A stretch of 64,000 bases of DNA from Leucobacter sp. UCMA 4100 (GTDB taxonomy: Bacteria; Actinomycetota; Actinomycetes; Actinomycetales; Microbacteriaceae). Made by a program: the position numbers and the translations under genes. Of this stretch, positions 38,821-47,473 are shown piece after piece. The notes beneath the pieces were generated by a model that ran no database searches, was not told the origin of the DNA, and saw nothing but the letters and a program-made list of their open reading frames with translations. The first letter of the stretch is position 1; each line of letters opens with the position of its first letter. Location: NCBI RefSeq assembly GCF_027853335.1, contig NZ_JAFEUS010000002.1:2340514-2404513 (forward strand), given 5' to 3'.

Positions 38821-40284
38821 TTAGATCACGGTGATGAGCAGCACGCCGGTGTATTCGCCGATCGCGGTCGTGGTGGGTGCCTCGATCGTGAGATCTGCGC
38901 CGAGCACGGCGGTGCCACGCGAGTGCTGCGCCTCGGCCTTGCCGAGCGCGCTCCACCCCTTCACGCCGTTGCCTGAGGCAAAGCCGGGAGCGACCTTCGC
39001 GCCCGCGCTCACGGTCTGGCCGTTCGAAGCGCTCACGACCGTGGGCTGCCAGCCGAGGTGCTTGCCGTCGAGGGTTTCTCCCGATGGCGAGACAAAGTTG
39101 CGCAGTCGTCCGTTTGCTGACCAGCCGAGGCCGCCCGAACGCGTGTCGGTGACGGTGATGCCGCCGACGGCTCCGTGCGAGACGAGGCGGTCGGCCTGCT
39201 CGGTGAGGGTGAGCGGATCCATCGTGACGCGGCGGTGCGCCGCGTCAACGCTGAGCGTGAGCGCTCCCTCGGTTGCTTCGTGCGCTACCGTGATCTCGGG
39301 GCCAACACCCGGGGTGTTTCCGTGATCGTCAACGTGAATGTCGACGGGAGCGCTCTCGGCGAGTACCGCGTGGTTCTCGCCGTACACGACCGCCTTGACC
39401 TGCTGCTCGGCGGTGACGACGAAACCGTAGGTGCTGCCGTGGGCCTCGGGAACGATTGCCCACTCAGCCGAGGCATTCGCCCGAGTGAACCAGTGCAGGT
39501 GGTCAGAGACCTCGGCCGGGGTCTGCTTTGCCGTGAGCGTCGCGACATCACCCGTGTGGTAGTGGCCTGCAGCCCCGGTGACGCTGAGCTCGACGTCAGT
39601 CACGGGCTCGGTCGCCTTCGCTTCTTCACGAACGATGAAGGTGTAGTGTTCGGCTGGCGTGGTCGTGACCTCGCCCGAGGCGACATCGGTGACCTTTGCG
39701 GTGACGTCAAAGGAGTAGGTTCCCTCGGCGGTGAACCCCCAGTTCGAGTGCTCGTGGTAGCCGATGCTCGTGAAGCTGGTGACATCGCTCGCGGTGCTTA
39801 CGAGAGGGGCATCGCCCTCAGCACTGTGCCACATGGCGAAGTCTCCGGGCCCCTCGAAGTGCGAGATGGTGCGCTCGACCTCGACCGAGTCAGCCGCGAA
39901 GCTGTTGAGATCGAAGCCGAACCCAATGAAGAGTTGCCCGGGTGAGTAGCGCTCTGGCGCGAGGTAGAAGGTGTCGGTTTGCCCAACCCCGAGCGCCGCG
40001 ATCGCGTCTGAGTTCGCGGTGCGCTCAGCGACACTCGGCTTCATATGAAAGGCGAGGTCGCCAGCCTGTACGACGCCGAGGTCGTCTGAGTTCACGGCCA
40101 GGGTGGGCTTGCCCGAACCGTCTTTGGTGAGCCACATGAGGTCGGCGTGACCGCTCGCGACGATCGTTGGGTCTTCTGCGGGCTCGGCTGCGTGGGCCGC
40201 GGTGCCGCCGACGAGCGCGGCGAGCAGCGCGAGGCTGAGCCCTGCTTTGAGCCGTGGCCCAGAGCGGGTGAGTACTGATGTCAT
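38821..40284 (-). CDS. Secreted choice-of-anchor-M / WxL-like surface protein
   Basis: The 487-residue protein has a signal peptide ending near residue 33. One choice-of-anchor-M domain follows (about 38-217; hallmark segments VASGHADLMWL, FEGPGDFAMWHS, GYHEHSNWGFTAEGTYSFDV). Next is a short actinobacterial surface repeat of the TIGR03769 kind (about 235-300, HYHTGDVATLTAKQ then HLHWFTR). The C-terminal region (about 325-487) has GLGWSANGRL and LGWQPTVV, similar to WxL domains that bind peptidoglycan non-covalently. No LPXTG motif is seen. It is the middle gene of the leftward operon. Its partner is probably the DUF916-like protein. Confidence 0.75.
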   Translation of the reverse strand: MTSVLTRSGPRLKAGLSLALLAALVGGTAAHAAEPAEDPTIVASGHADLMWLTKDGSGKPTLAVNSDDLGVVQAGDLAFHMKPSVAERTANSDAIAALGVGQTDTFYLAPERYSPGQLFIGFGFDLNSFAADSVEVERTISHFEGPGDFAMWHSAEGDAPLVSTASDVTSFTSIGYHEHSNWGFTAEGTYSFDVTAKVTDVASGEVTTTPAEHYTFIVREEAKATEPVTDVELSVTGAAGHYHTGDVATLTAKQTPAEVSDHLHWFTRANASAEWAIVPEAHGSTYGFVVTAEQQVKAVVYGENHAVLAESAPVDIHVDDHGNTPGVGPEITVAHEATEGALTLSVDAAHRRVTMDPLTLTEQADRLVSHGAVGGITVTDTRSGGLGWSANGRLRNFVSPSGETLDGKHLGWQPTVVSASNGQTVSAGAKVAPGFASGNGVKGWSALGKAEAQHSRGTAVLGADLTIEAPTTTAIGEYTGVLLITVI

Positions 40285-40351
40285 GTGCTGACATCCTTTC
40301 TATGTGGTGCCGGGAGGTCCTTCCGCCCGGCGGGGTCTATGGTGTGCTTTG

Positions 40352-42085
40352 TTACCGTTGTGTGACGAAGCGTCGTGGGCGCAGCGAGGCGGCGCCAAGA
40401 AAAGCGATTCCGAGTGCGAAAAGCGCGACCGCGATTGCACCGGTCTCGATCACCCAGCGATCTCGCGAGCCGGTTTCGGCGAGACTCAGGTCGCACGGTT
40501 TGCCGTCTGGGGTTTGGCCGACGACGGTCGTGACGTCGTGTTCGCCGGCAGCCTGAGAGGGGTCACCGTCGCCAACGAAGAAGGTGAGCACCGTGTTGGC
40601 TTTCTGCTCGGCGCCACCGATGGTTGTGCTGAACGACATTGCCGCCCGGTAGGTGCCCGGCTCGGTGAATGCCCACACGCCGTGCACGTGAACCCCCGAG
40701 GCGCCAACGGCGATGCTCGTGCTTCGTGGAAACCCGCTCACGGTGCCAAAGAACCGGTCGCCGAGCCCACCCCATGAGTCCATCGAGTAGACGGCCATGT
40801 CACCCGGCCCGTCGAGCGAGTCGAGCGTGAGGGTTACGGGCCCCTGGGTTTTGCCAGCGATGGTGGGGTGCTGTGTGTTCCAGCCGAGCCAGGGCACCTG
40901 GGCCTGCTGTGTCAACGGGATCTGCCAGATGTCACCGGTGCCGAGAAAATCGAAGGTACCGCCGGGCGAGCGGGTCTTCGCGGCTTCACCGAGGTGAAAG
41001 ATGAGGCGGGCGGGGTCGATCCACTCGCCTGAAGCCGAGCGATCGTCTTTGACACGCGCCTGGAGCCTGCCGCCGTCGAAGACGGGGCCGAAGTCGAAGT
41101 GGCCCTCGGTCGCGACGCTCATCGAATCTGCCGAGACCGCTTCGGTGACTTCGGTCGCGATGCACTGTTCCTGGGCCTGGCCCGAACGAGCTGCTACGCC
41201 CGCGCCCGCGTCTGCTGGCGGTTCGGGAGTCGGTGCTGCTGCGGTGGGCTCCTCAGCAGGCCTCTCGTTCTCGGCGGGTGCGGGAGGCTTGGGCAGCGGA
41301 TCGGGGCCGGGATTCGGCGTGGGCTTTGGCTTGCCCTGTGGCTCTGGCTGGGGGCAGGGGCCTTCGGGCGCGTTACCGCTCACGGTGAAGCAGTAGGTGC
41401 TCGCCTCGCTCTCAACGGTCTCGCCCGAGGGAAGCTTCGCGCTCGCGGTGAAGGTGAGCGCATAGTCGCCCGGGGCCGTGAACGCCCAGTTGGCGTGACT
41501 GTGTGCGCCGGCAAACTCGGTCATGCTGCGAAGCGAGGGCTCTGACGAACTGAGCAACCGTTCGGTGCCCGTGGGTGAGCTCGCGAAGAGTTCGACGTTG
41601 CCGGGCCCCTCGATGTCGCTCAGTTCGAGGGTGATGGTGTCGCCCTCGAACAGTCCGGTTGGGACAGTCTCGGTCTCCCAGCCTGCCCAGAGTGTTTCGG
41701 GCTGGTATCGCTCTTGGATGAGCCAGATCTCTGAGCCTGCTTCGCCTACGAAGTCGTACCCGGGAGCATTGGGAACGGTACTGCGCTGTCGGTCGGTGAG
41801 GTGAAAGCGCACGTTTGCCGGCTCGAAGAGTTGGTGTGGCCCGCTCTCGACGTCGGCTCTCGTTTTCAGCTCAAGGGCGTTGTCGTGGTACCGAACACTC
41901 ACCGCGTCGGTGTGCTGGCGATCAAGCACGGTAATGTCCGCGGCTGCTCTTGCTGGCGCGGGCGGCGCCTCGGCGGCTACGGCGAATGGTGCGTGGCCGA
42001 TCACCATGGCTACTGATATCGCGACTGCGCTCAGGCTGAGAAGCAGTGATCTGGCGGCTGTGCCCAGTCGGTGTGGGGTGCTCAT
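40352..42085 (-). CDS. Sortase-anchored protein with two choice-of-anchor-M domains
   Basis: The 577-residue protein starts with a signal peptide (about 1-38). Two choice-of-anchor-M domains, about 50-235 (IEGPGNVELFASS, AHSHANWAFTAPGDY) and about 320-515 (LDGPGDMAVYSMD, VHVHGVWAFTEPGTY), flank a Pro-rich stalk (about 240-300). It ends with a sortase signal: LAETG at 535-539, a hydrophobic helix and RPRRF. Such proteins are found with anchored-repeat ABC transporters in actinobacteria. Role presumed: capture of a ligand (metal or metal complex) in the wall. It is the first gene of the leftward operon, divergent from the substrate-binding protein gene across a Zur/Fur-type box. Confidence 0.82.
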   Translation of the reverse strand: MSTPHRLGTAARSLLLSLSAVAISVAMVIGHAPFAVAAEAPPAPARAAADITVLDRQHTDAVSVRYHDNALELKTRADVESGPHQLFEPANVRFHLTDRQRSTVPNAPGYDFVGEAGSEIWLIQERYQPETLWAGWETETVPTGLFEGDTITLELSDIEGPGNVELFASSPTGTERLLSSSEPSLRSMTEFAGAHSHANWAFTAPGDYALTFTASAKLPSGETVESEASTYCFTVSGNAPEGPCPQPEPQGKPKPTPNPGPDPLPKPPAPAENERPAEEPTAAAPTPEPPADAGAGVAARSGQAQEQCIATEVTEAVSADSMSVATEGHFDFGPVFDGGRLQARVKDDRSASGEWIDPARLIFHLGEAAKTRSPGGTFDFLGTGDIWQIPLTQQAQVPWLGWNTQHPTIAGKTQGPVTLTLDSLDGPGDMAVYSMDSWGGLGDRFFGTVSGFPRSTSIAVGASGVHVHGVWAFTEPGTYRAAMSFSTTIGGAEQKANTVLTFFVGDGDPSQAAGEHDVTTVVGQTPDGKPCDLSLAETGSRDRWVIETGAIAVALFALGIAFLGAASLRPRRFVTQR

Positions 42086-42117
42086 GAAGGGAGAACCTCG
42101 AACTCTCTAATGTCTTA

Positions 42118-42152
42118 TTGAGAATGATTATCATTACTGTATAGTGATAAAA
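42118..42152 (+). promoter_or_regulatory. Promoter of the anchored-repeat ABC operon
   Basis: TTGAGA (42118-42123), 16-nt spacer and TATAGT (42140-42145) form a near-consensus promoter. Seven nt later comes the GTG at 42153, so the transcript appears leaderless. The 7-1-7 box occupies the spacer and part of the -35. On the minus strand TACAGT (42141-42136) could serve the leftward operon. Confidence 0.65.
42119..42133. promoter_or_regulatory. Zur/Fur-type 7-1-7 operator
   Basis: TGAGAATGATTATCA reads TGAGAAT-G-ATTATCA, a 7-1-7 inverted repeat with one mismatch, close to the zinc-uptake-regulator consensus. Fur boxes look alike, so metal identity cannot be fixed. It lies between divergent operons for a ZnuABC-type transporter and surface proteins and overlaps the rightward promoter, as expected for metal-dependent repression. 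Confidence 0.75.
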
Positions 42153-43808
42153 GTGAGAAATGCAAACCCCACTTCTGCAAGCGGCCGCGGAGGGCGAACA
42201 CGCGCCGCGGCCGCTCTGGCGACCCTCGTGGTCGGCGCAATGCTGGCATTTACGGGCTGCGCGAGCGAGACACCGCGAGGAGCAATGGCTGATGAACGGC
42301 CCGTGCGCGTCATCACGACGACCGGCATTCTCGCCGACCTCGTGAGCAACGTCGGGGGCGACCGCGTCGACGTGAGCCAGTTGGTTCCCGACGGCGCCGA
42401 TCCGCACAGCTACGAACCCACGCTCGGAAGCGTGCGAGATGTCGTGTATGCCGACGCCGCCTTCACGAACTACCTCATGCTCGAAGAGCAGAGCGTGGTG
42501 CGAACCGTTGACGCGAACCTGCGTGACGGGGTGCCGAACATCTCGCTCGCCGAAAGCGCGGTGAGGTATGCCGCTGAGGTGATTCCACTCGTTGAAGACG
42601 TCTCGCTCGACACGGTCTGGCTGGGCACGCGGGTGGTGGGATCCGGGGCTGAGCTCGGCGCCGACCGCAGCTCGCGAGTGCACTTGAGCGCGCTCGCGCT
42701 CGACGGCCCCGGCCAGATGTACGCGTACCTCACGGGAACGTTTGGCGAGACCACGCGCTTTTTTACGTGCGAGGGCGAGGGGAAACCCTGCGAGAAGAAT
42801 CGTGACGGCGAGGGCATGACCCTGCCTCCTGATGCACACACCCACCTCAGCTGGGCCTTCACCGAGCCGGGAATCTACCGGCTGCAGCTCGAGGCCTCGC
42901 TCACCAGGGAAGAGGGCGGCGAGCGCGAACCACTCACCCGGGGCGAGGTCACCTTCGCGGTTGGCGTTGACCCCTACAGCGTTAAGGGCGCGCGAACGAT
43001 CATCTCGCGCGGGCACAGCGATATCACGGTTGATCTCGCGCACGGTGAGCTCGGGCTCGCGGTCGATGACGCGGGAAGCAAAGGAGAGCCCAGCCAGACC
43101 GAATACTCGCTCGACGAGGTCGTCGTTGACGTGCCAACCACGGCGCTGCACGAGGTTCCGGGCGACCCGGCCTACCGCTTTCTCGGCAGAGCAGGGCAGA
43201 GCATCTATCAGCTGCCACAGGCCGTGCTCGGTAAGCACGTGCACGGCGAGATCGATCCGCACCTCTGGCACAACGTGAAGAACGCGATTGCCTATCTCGA
43301 GGTGATCAGAGACACGCTCAGCGACGTCGACCCGGCCGGGGCAGAGACCTACCGCGCACAGGCGGCACGATACCGTGAACGGCTCGAGCTGCTCGACGAC
43401 GAAGTGCGTGAGACGATCGAGTCAATTCCCGCATCCCGGCGAACGCTCGTGACCACCCACGACGCGTTCGGGTACCTCGGCGCGGCATACGGCGTGCGCA
43501 TCGCCGGCTTCGTGACCCCGAACCCCGCGACCGAGCCGAGCCTCAGCGATCGAAAACGCCTCGGCCAAACCATGCGAGACATGCACATTAGAGCCGTTTT
43601 TCTCGAGCCGAACCTCGTCGCGCGATCGGCGACACTCACCGAGGTCGCGAAAGAGCACGGCGTGAGCGTGTGCCCGATCTATGGCGACGCCTTCGACGAA
43701 CGGGTCGACACCTACATTGACATGATGCGGTTCAACGCCGCTTCGCTGAAGCGCTGCCTCGGTGGCGTGGGCGGCGAACCCCAAACCGACGAGACAGGAG
43801 CTCCATGA
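42153..43808 (+). CDS. Anchored-repeat ABC transporter, metal substrate-binding lipoprotein
   Basis: The 551-residue protein is a lipoprotein (lipobox FTGC, Cys36) of the ZnuA/cluster-9 family. Ligand-type residues are His85 (GADPHSYEP), His370 (DPHLWHN), His436 (TTHDAFGYL) and Asp512 (PIYGDAFDE). Between the N-lobe and DPHLW sits an insertion of about 215 residues (about 150-365) built from choice-of-anchor-M sequence. Its halves are in swapped order: first LDGPGQMYAYLTG...AHTHLSWAFTEPGIY, then ISRGHSDITVDL...YRFLGRAGQSIYQLPQ. It matches the family named anchored-repeat ABC transporter substrate-binding protein (TIGR03772, from memory). The GTG at 42153 is chosen over 42144 because the latter overlaps the -10. 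Confidence 0.85.
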   Translation: MRNANPTSASGRGGRTRAAAALATLVVGAMLAFTGCASETPRGAMADERPVRVITTTGILADLVSNVGGDRVDVSQLVPDGADPHSYEPTLGSVRDVVYADAAFTNYLMLEEQSVVRTVDANLRDGVPNISLAESAVRYAAEVIPLVEDVSLDTVWLGTRVVGSGAELGADRSSRVHLSALALDGPGQMYAYLTGTFGETTRFFTCEGEGKPCEKNRDGEGMTLPPDAHTHLSWAFTEPGIYRLQLEASLTREEGGEREPLTRGEVTFAVGVDPYSVKGARTIISRGHSDITVDLAHGELGLAVDDAGSKGEPSQTEYSLDEVVVDVPTTALHEVPGDPAYRFLGRAGQSIYQLPQAVLGKHVHGEIDPHLWHNVKNAIAYLEVIRDTLSDVDPAGAETYRAQAARYRERLELLDDEVRETIESIPASRRTLVTTHDAFGYLGAAYGVRIAGFVTPNPATEPSLSDRKRLGQTMRDMHIRAVFLEPNLVARSATLTEVAKEHGVSVCPIYGDAFDERVDTYIDMMRFNAASLKRCLGGVGGEPQTDETGAP

Positions 43809-44764
43809 AGAACGCACGCCACGAACCATTGAGGGGTGGCATGAAACCCCTGAGGCGGATCGCGGCCGCGGGCACCGCACTCGCGACCGCCGCCCTGCTG
43901 CTCGCGGGTGGCACCGCTGCCCTCGCGACCGATGGCAGCGACGAGCCCGGCATCGAGCCGGGGCAGGAGTTCGCGAGTGAGCGCGTCATCGTGAACGAAG
44001 GCCACCTCGATTTCGGGCCGACGCTCGGATCTGGTGAGTGGAAACTCAACGTTCATGATGACTCGGGCCCGGTCTCGGTGTGGCGTGACCTCAGTGACGT
44101 GGTGATCGAGGTGAGCGAGACTGCGAGACAGGTGATTCCTGGCGACTCGACCTTCTCATTTCTCGGTGAGAAAGAGGGAAGCGAGGTGTACGTGATTCCG
44201 CAAACCCAGCGCGAGGGCGTCGTGTGGCTCGGGTGGAACACGCAGGAGCCGAGCGTCACCGAAGAGGTCGCCCGCGGGGTGAGCCTCACGTTGCTCGATG
44301 TCTCGGGGCCCGGCGACATGACCGTCTTCCAAGTGAGCGGTAACTTCAGCACCCCCGAGGTACTCTGGACGTCACGCGAAGCCTCGCCGCAGCAGGCCTG
44401 GCTCGAGCTCGGCGCCCACACGCACGCCAACTGGGTGTTCAGCGAGCCAGGCGAGTATCTCGTTCGCTTCGAAGCAGAGGCAGAGCGAACGAGCGGTGAA
44501 GCGCTCAGCGCAGAGGGCGTGCTGCGCTTCGCGGTGGGCGATGGGGCCGACTCTGAGGCGCTCTTTGCCGCGACGGCAGACGCGGCGCCTGATGCACCCC
44601 CGGCTGAATCTCAGCCCGGCGTCGTCTCGCGAACCGGATACGCCTGGGTGCTCATCGGCGGCAGCATCGTCGTTATCGCGCTCATCGTCCTGGTGACGTG
44701 GCGTCAGGCGAGGCGTGTTCGGGCTGGGCGACACGGCGACGAGACTGCTGAGGCCGGTCGATGA
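43805..44764 (+). CDS. Membrane-anchored choice-of-anchor-M protein of the ABC locus
   Basis: The 319-residue protein overlaps the upstream stop by 4 nt, with AGGAG before its ATG. It has a signal peptide (about 1-42), a single choice-of-anchor-M domain (about 58-250: VNEGHLDFGP, FLGEKEGSEVYVIPQ, VWLGWNT, VSGPGDMTVFQVS, AHTHANWVFSEPGEY) and an acidic linker. One C-terminal membrane helix (about 283-305) and a basic tail follow, without a clear LPXTG. It probably sits next to the permease and receives ligand from wall-anchored relatives; that is inference from architecture. Confidence 0.8.
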   Translation: MKNARHEPLRGGMKPLRRIAAAGTALATAALLLAGGTAALATDGSDEPGIEPGQEFASERVIVNEGHLDFGPTLGSGEWKLNVHDDSGPVSVWRDLSDVVIEVSETARQVIPGDSTFSFLGEKEGSEVYVIPQTQREGVVWLGWNTQEPSVTEEVARGVSLTLLDVSGPGDMTVFQVSGNFSTPEVLWTSREASPQQAWLELGAHTHANWVFSEPGEYLVRFEAEAERTSGEALSAEGVLRFAVGDGADSEALFAATADAAPDAPPAESQPGVVSRTGYAWVLIGGSIVVIALIVLVTWRQARRVRAGRHGDETAEAGR

Positions 44765-45549
44765 CGGGGGAGGCCCGGGCGGCGCTTGAGGTGACCGCGC
44801 TCGACGTTTCGCTCAGCGGCCGGGCGATCTTGCGAGATGTCTCGCTCTCCCTGCACCCCGGAGAATTCGTCGCTTTGCTCGGTGCCAACGGGGCGGGAAA
44901 GACAACGCTCATGCGCACGATCTTGGGCCTCGTGCCCGCGACGAGAGGTCGGGTGCAGGTTATGGGCAGCCCCGTGCAACGAGCACGAAAGGCGATTGGC
45001 TACGTTCCGCAGCGACACGAGTTTGCGTGGGATTTTCCCATGAGCGTCGAACAGGTGGTGCTCACGGGGCTCACGGCTCATATTGGGTGGCTGCGAAGGC
45101 CGGGTGCCCACCACCATCGATTGGCCGGTGAGGCGCTCGCAAGGGTCGGGCTGCACGATCTCGCAAACCGTCCCATCGCGCAGCTCTCGGGCGGTCAGCG
45201 TCAGCGCGTACTCGTTGCGAGAGCGCTCGTGACCGACCCGGCGCTGCTGCTGCTCGACGAACCCTTCACCGGCCTCGACATGCCGAGCCAGGAGGCGCTC
45301 ACCGGCGTATTCACGGCGCTCGCCGCCGAGGGCTGTGCGCTGCTTATGACCACTCACGACCTCATCGCGGCGGTGCACGAGTGCTCGCGCCTCTGCCTCA
45401 TCGACGGAACGGTTCTCGCCGACGGGATTCCAGAAACGCTCGGAGACCCGGCGCTGTGGCAGCAGGCCTTCGGGCTGAGCAACCATAACCCGCTGCTCCA
45501 GGCGCTCGTGGGCGCCGTTCATCACCGAAAGCAGGTCACGGCATGCTGA
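44761..45549 (+). CDS. Anchored-repeat ABC transporter, ATP-binding subunit
   Basis: The 262-residue ATPase is of the metal-uptake (ZnuC/MntB-like) group. It has Walker A GANGAGKTTLM (about residue 40), the Q-loop in GYVPQRHEFAWDFP, signature LSGGQRQRVLVARAL, Walker B LLLLDEPFTGLD, and the H-loop in MTTHDL. It overlaps the gene before by 4 nt and the permease gene after by 7 nt, so all transporter parts are coupled. Confidence 0.92.
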   Translation: MTGEARAALEVTALDVSLSGRAILRDVSLSLHPGEFVALLGANGAGKTTLMRTILGLVPATRGRVQVMGSPVQRARKAIGYVPQRHEFAWDFPMSVEQVVLTGLTAHIGWLRRPGAHHHRLAGEALARVGLHDLANRPIAQLSGGQRQRVLVARALVTDPALLLLDEPFTGLDMPSQEALTGVFTALAAEGCALLMTTHDLIAAVHECSRLCLIDGTVLADGIPETLGDPALWQQAFGLSNHNPLLQALVGAVHHRKQVTAC

Positions 45550-46484
45550 CCCCCGTCGATTTCATTCACGACCTTCTCAACCCCGACCTTGCCTTCTTGC
45601 CGAAGGCCCTCGCGGTCTCGCTCATGTCGAGCATCGTCGCGGGAGTCGTTGGCACCTTCGTCGTGCTGCGGGGCATGGCGTTTATCGGCGATGCTGTCGC
45701 CCACGCCGTCTTTCCCGGTCTCGCAATCGCCTTTGTGCTGCAGGGCAACCTCGTGCTCGGAGGCGCGATCGCGGGGGTCTCGACCGCCGTGGTCGTCGCG
45801 GTGTTCGCCCAGCGCCAGAAGCTGCACGAAGACAGCGTCATCGGCGTCTTCTTCGTTGCTGCCTTCGCGCTCGGTATTGTGATCATGAGTAAGGCTCCCG
45901 GCTACGCTGGGTCGCTGCAGCAGTTCCTCTTCGGTGCGATCACGGGTATTCCCGACGAAGACGTGCTCGTTATCGCGGTGAGCGGGGCTCTGCTGCTCCT
46001 CATCATCCTCGCCTTTCATAAGGAATTCGTCACGGTCACGCTCGACCGCGAAACTGCTCGGGCCGCAGGCCTTCCCGTGACGGCGCTCGACATCATGCTC
46101 TACGTCGCGGTCGCGATCACGGTGGTGATCTCGGTGCAGGTGATCGGGAACGTGCTCGTGCTTGCCCTGCTCATCACCCCGGCCGCGACTGCCCGGTTGC
46201 TCACCGAGCGGCACGGGGTCATGATGCTGCTTGCCCCCTGCATCGGCGCGTTCTCGGCCATTGTCGGGCTGTACCTTTCTTGGAGCTTCGATCTCGCGGC
46301 GGGAGGCGCGATCGTCCTCACCGCGACCGCGCTTTTTGTGGCAGCGTGGATCATTTCGCCAGCCCGGTCGAGAGCGCAGCGCCGGGCCGAATCGCGCAGT
46401 GAGCCGGCGGGCGGTACGGGGCAGCGAGCCGTCACCGCGCTGCCCGGTGCCGAGAGGCTTGGCGCGGGCGAGGCGAGCACATGA
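45543..46484 (+). CDS. Anchored-repeat ABC transporter, permease subunit (ZnuB-like)
   Basis: The 313-residue protein is an ABC-3/ZnuB-type permease with about eight or nine helices and the family segments FVVLRGMAFIGDAVAHAVFPGLA, ALDIMLYVAVAITVVISVQVIGNVLVLALLITPAATARLL and LSWSFDLAAGGAIVL. The C-terminus has a basic/Gly-rich tail of about 40 residues beyond the last helix. It likely forms a homodimer with two ATPase copies. Metal import is the family function. Confidence 0.92.
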   Translation: MLTPVDFIHDLLNPDLAFLPKALAVSLMSSIVAGVVGTFVVLRGMAFIGDAVAHAVFPGLAIAFVLQGNLVLGGAIAGVSTAVVVAVFAQRQKLHEDSVIGVFFVAAFALGIVIMSKAPGYAGSLQQFLFGAITGIPDEDVLVIAVSGALLLLIILAFHKEFVTVTLDRETARAAGLPVTALDIMLYVAVAITVVISVQVIGNVLVLALLITPAATARLLTERHGVMMLLAPCIGAFSAIVGLYLSWSFDLAAGGAIVLTATALFVAAWIISPARSRAQRRAESRSEPAGGTGQRAVTALPGAERLGAGEAST

Positions 46485-47473
46485 CGGCAACAGCAGCCCT
46501 GGGGCGCCGCACGATCGGCATCTCGGTGCTCGGGCTTGGAGCGGCCCTCGGTGCCGCGGCGCTGCTCAGTCAGTCCCTGAGCCTGCCCACTCGGCTGCAA
46601 GACGCGGTGACCCTCGCGACCGGCGTCTTTCTCGAATCTCTGGCCTTCGTGTTTCTCGGTATTCTGCTCGGGGCCATTGTGCAGGTCTGGGTTCCGATGA
46701 GCCTCTGGCATCGGGTGCTCCCTCGCAGGCCGGTGCTGAGGCGTGCGGTGCTCTCTCTGCTCGGGGTGCTCATGCCGGTGTGCGAGTGCGGCAACGTTCC
46801 CCTTGCCCGGGGGCTCATGCAGCGTGGCTTTACGACCGCCGAGTCGCTGACCTTTTTGCTCGCGGCCCCGGTGCTCAATCCCGTGACCATCGTCACGACC
46901 TACCAGGCCTTCGGGTGGCAAGACGGTATTCTGCTCGCCCGGCTGGGTGGTGCCTTCGTGATCGCCCAGTGCATCGGCTGGGTTGTTGCGCACGTGCGTG
47001 ACGAACGAGACCTGCTCACCCCGAGCTTTCAAGCACAGTGCGAACACCAACCGCACGAGGCTCAGCAATCGAGCGTTGCTCGCGCGGTCGGTATCGCGGT
47101 GACCGAGGCCCGGGTTCTCCTGCCGGCGCTGGTCATCGGCTCGGTGCTCGCGGGTGCGATTCAAGCCGGTGTTCCGCGAACCGTGCTGCTCGGCATTGGT
47201 TCGCACCCGGTGCTTTCGGTCGTTGCGCTCATGCTGCTCGCCTTCATCGTTTCGCTGTGCTCGAGCATTGACGCGTTCTTCATTCTCACGTTCTCATCGA
47301 CCTTCTTGCCGGGCGGCATTGTCGCCTTTCTCGTGTTTGGGGCGATGCTCGACCTCAAAATGCTGATGCTGCTCAGTACGACCTTTCGACCAAGACTCTT
47401 GGCCTTTATGGTGCTCACGGTGGGCCTCGCGTGCCTCTCATTAGGATGGGGAATCAACAGTGTCTTCGCATGA
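46481..47473 (+). CDS. DUF318 (ArsP-like) permease
   Basis: The 330-residue membrane protein of about eight to ten helices carries the two family hallmarks: MPVCECGNVPLARGLMQRG with LLAAPVLNPVTIVTTY, and, in the second half, VSLCSSIDAFFILTF. It overlaps the ZnuB-like gene by 4 nt. DUF318 permeases usually pair with the DUF1980/TIGR03943 protein encoded next, as YcgR-YcgQ in Bacillus. Their cargo is not settled. The paired cysteines suggest handling of a soft metal or metalloid. Its place in a Zur/Fur-box operon favours zinc homeostasis. Confidence 0.85.
   Translation: MTATAALGRRTIGISVLGLGAALGAAALLSQSLSLPTRLQDAVTLATGVFLESLAFVFLGILLGAIVQVWVPMSLWHRVLPRRPVLRRAVLSLLGVLMPVCECGNVPLARGLMQRGFTTAESLTFLLAAPVLNPVTIVTTYQAFGWQDGILLARLGGAFVIAQCIGWVVAHVRDERDLLTPSFQAQCEHQPHEAQQSSVARAVGIAVTEARVLLPALVIGSVLAGAIQAGVPRTVLLGIGSHPVLSVVALMLLAFIVSLCSSIDAFFILTFSSTFLPGGIVAFLVFGAMLDLKMLMLLSTTFRPRLLAFMVLTVGLACLSLGWGINSVFA

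Noticed and set aside
41922-43271. Long minus-strand open frame (449 codons) opposite the metal-binding lipoprotein gene.
   Set aside because: It is Arg/His-rich, has no ribosome binding site or domain, and overlaps well-supported genes on both strands; GC-rich DNA gives such antisense frames throughout the window.
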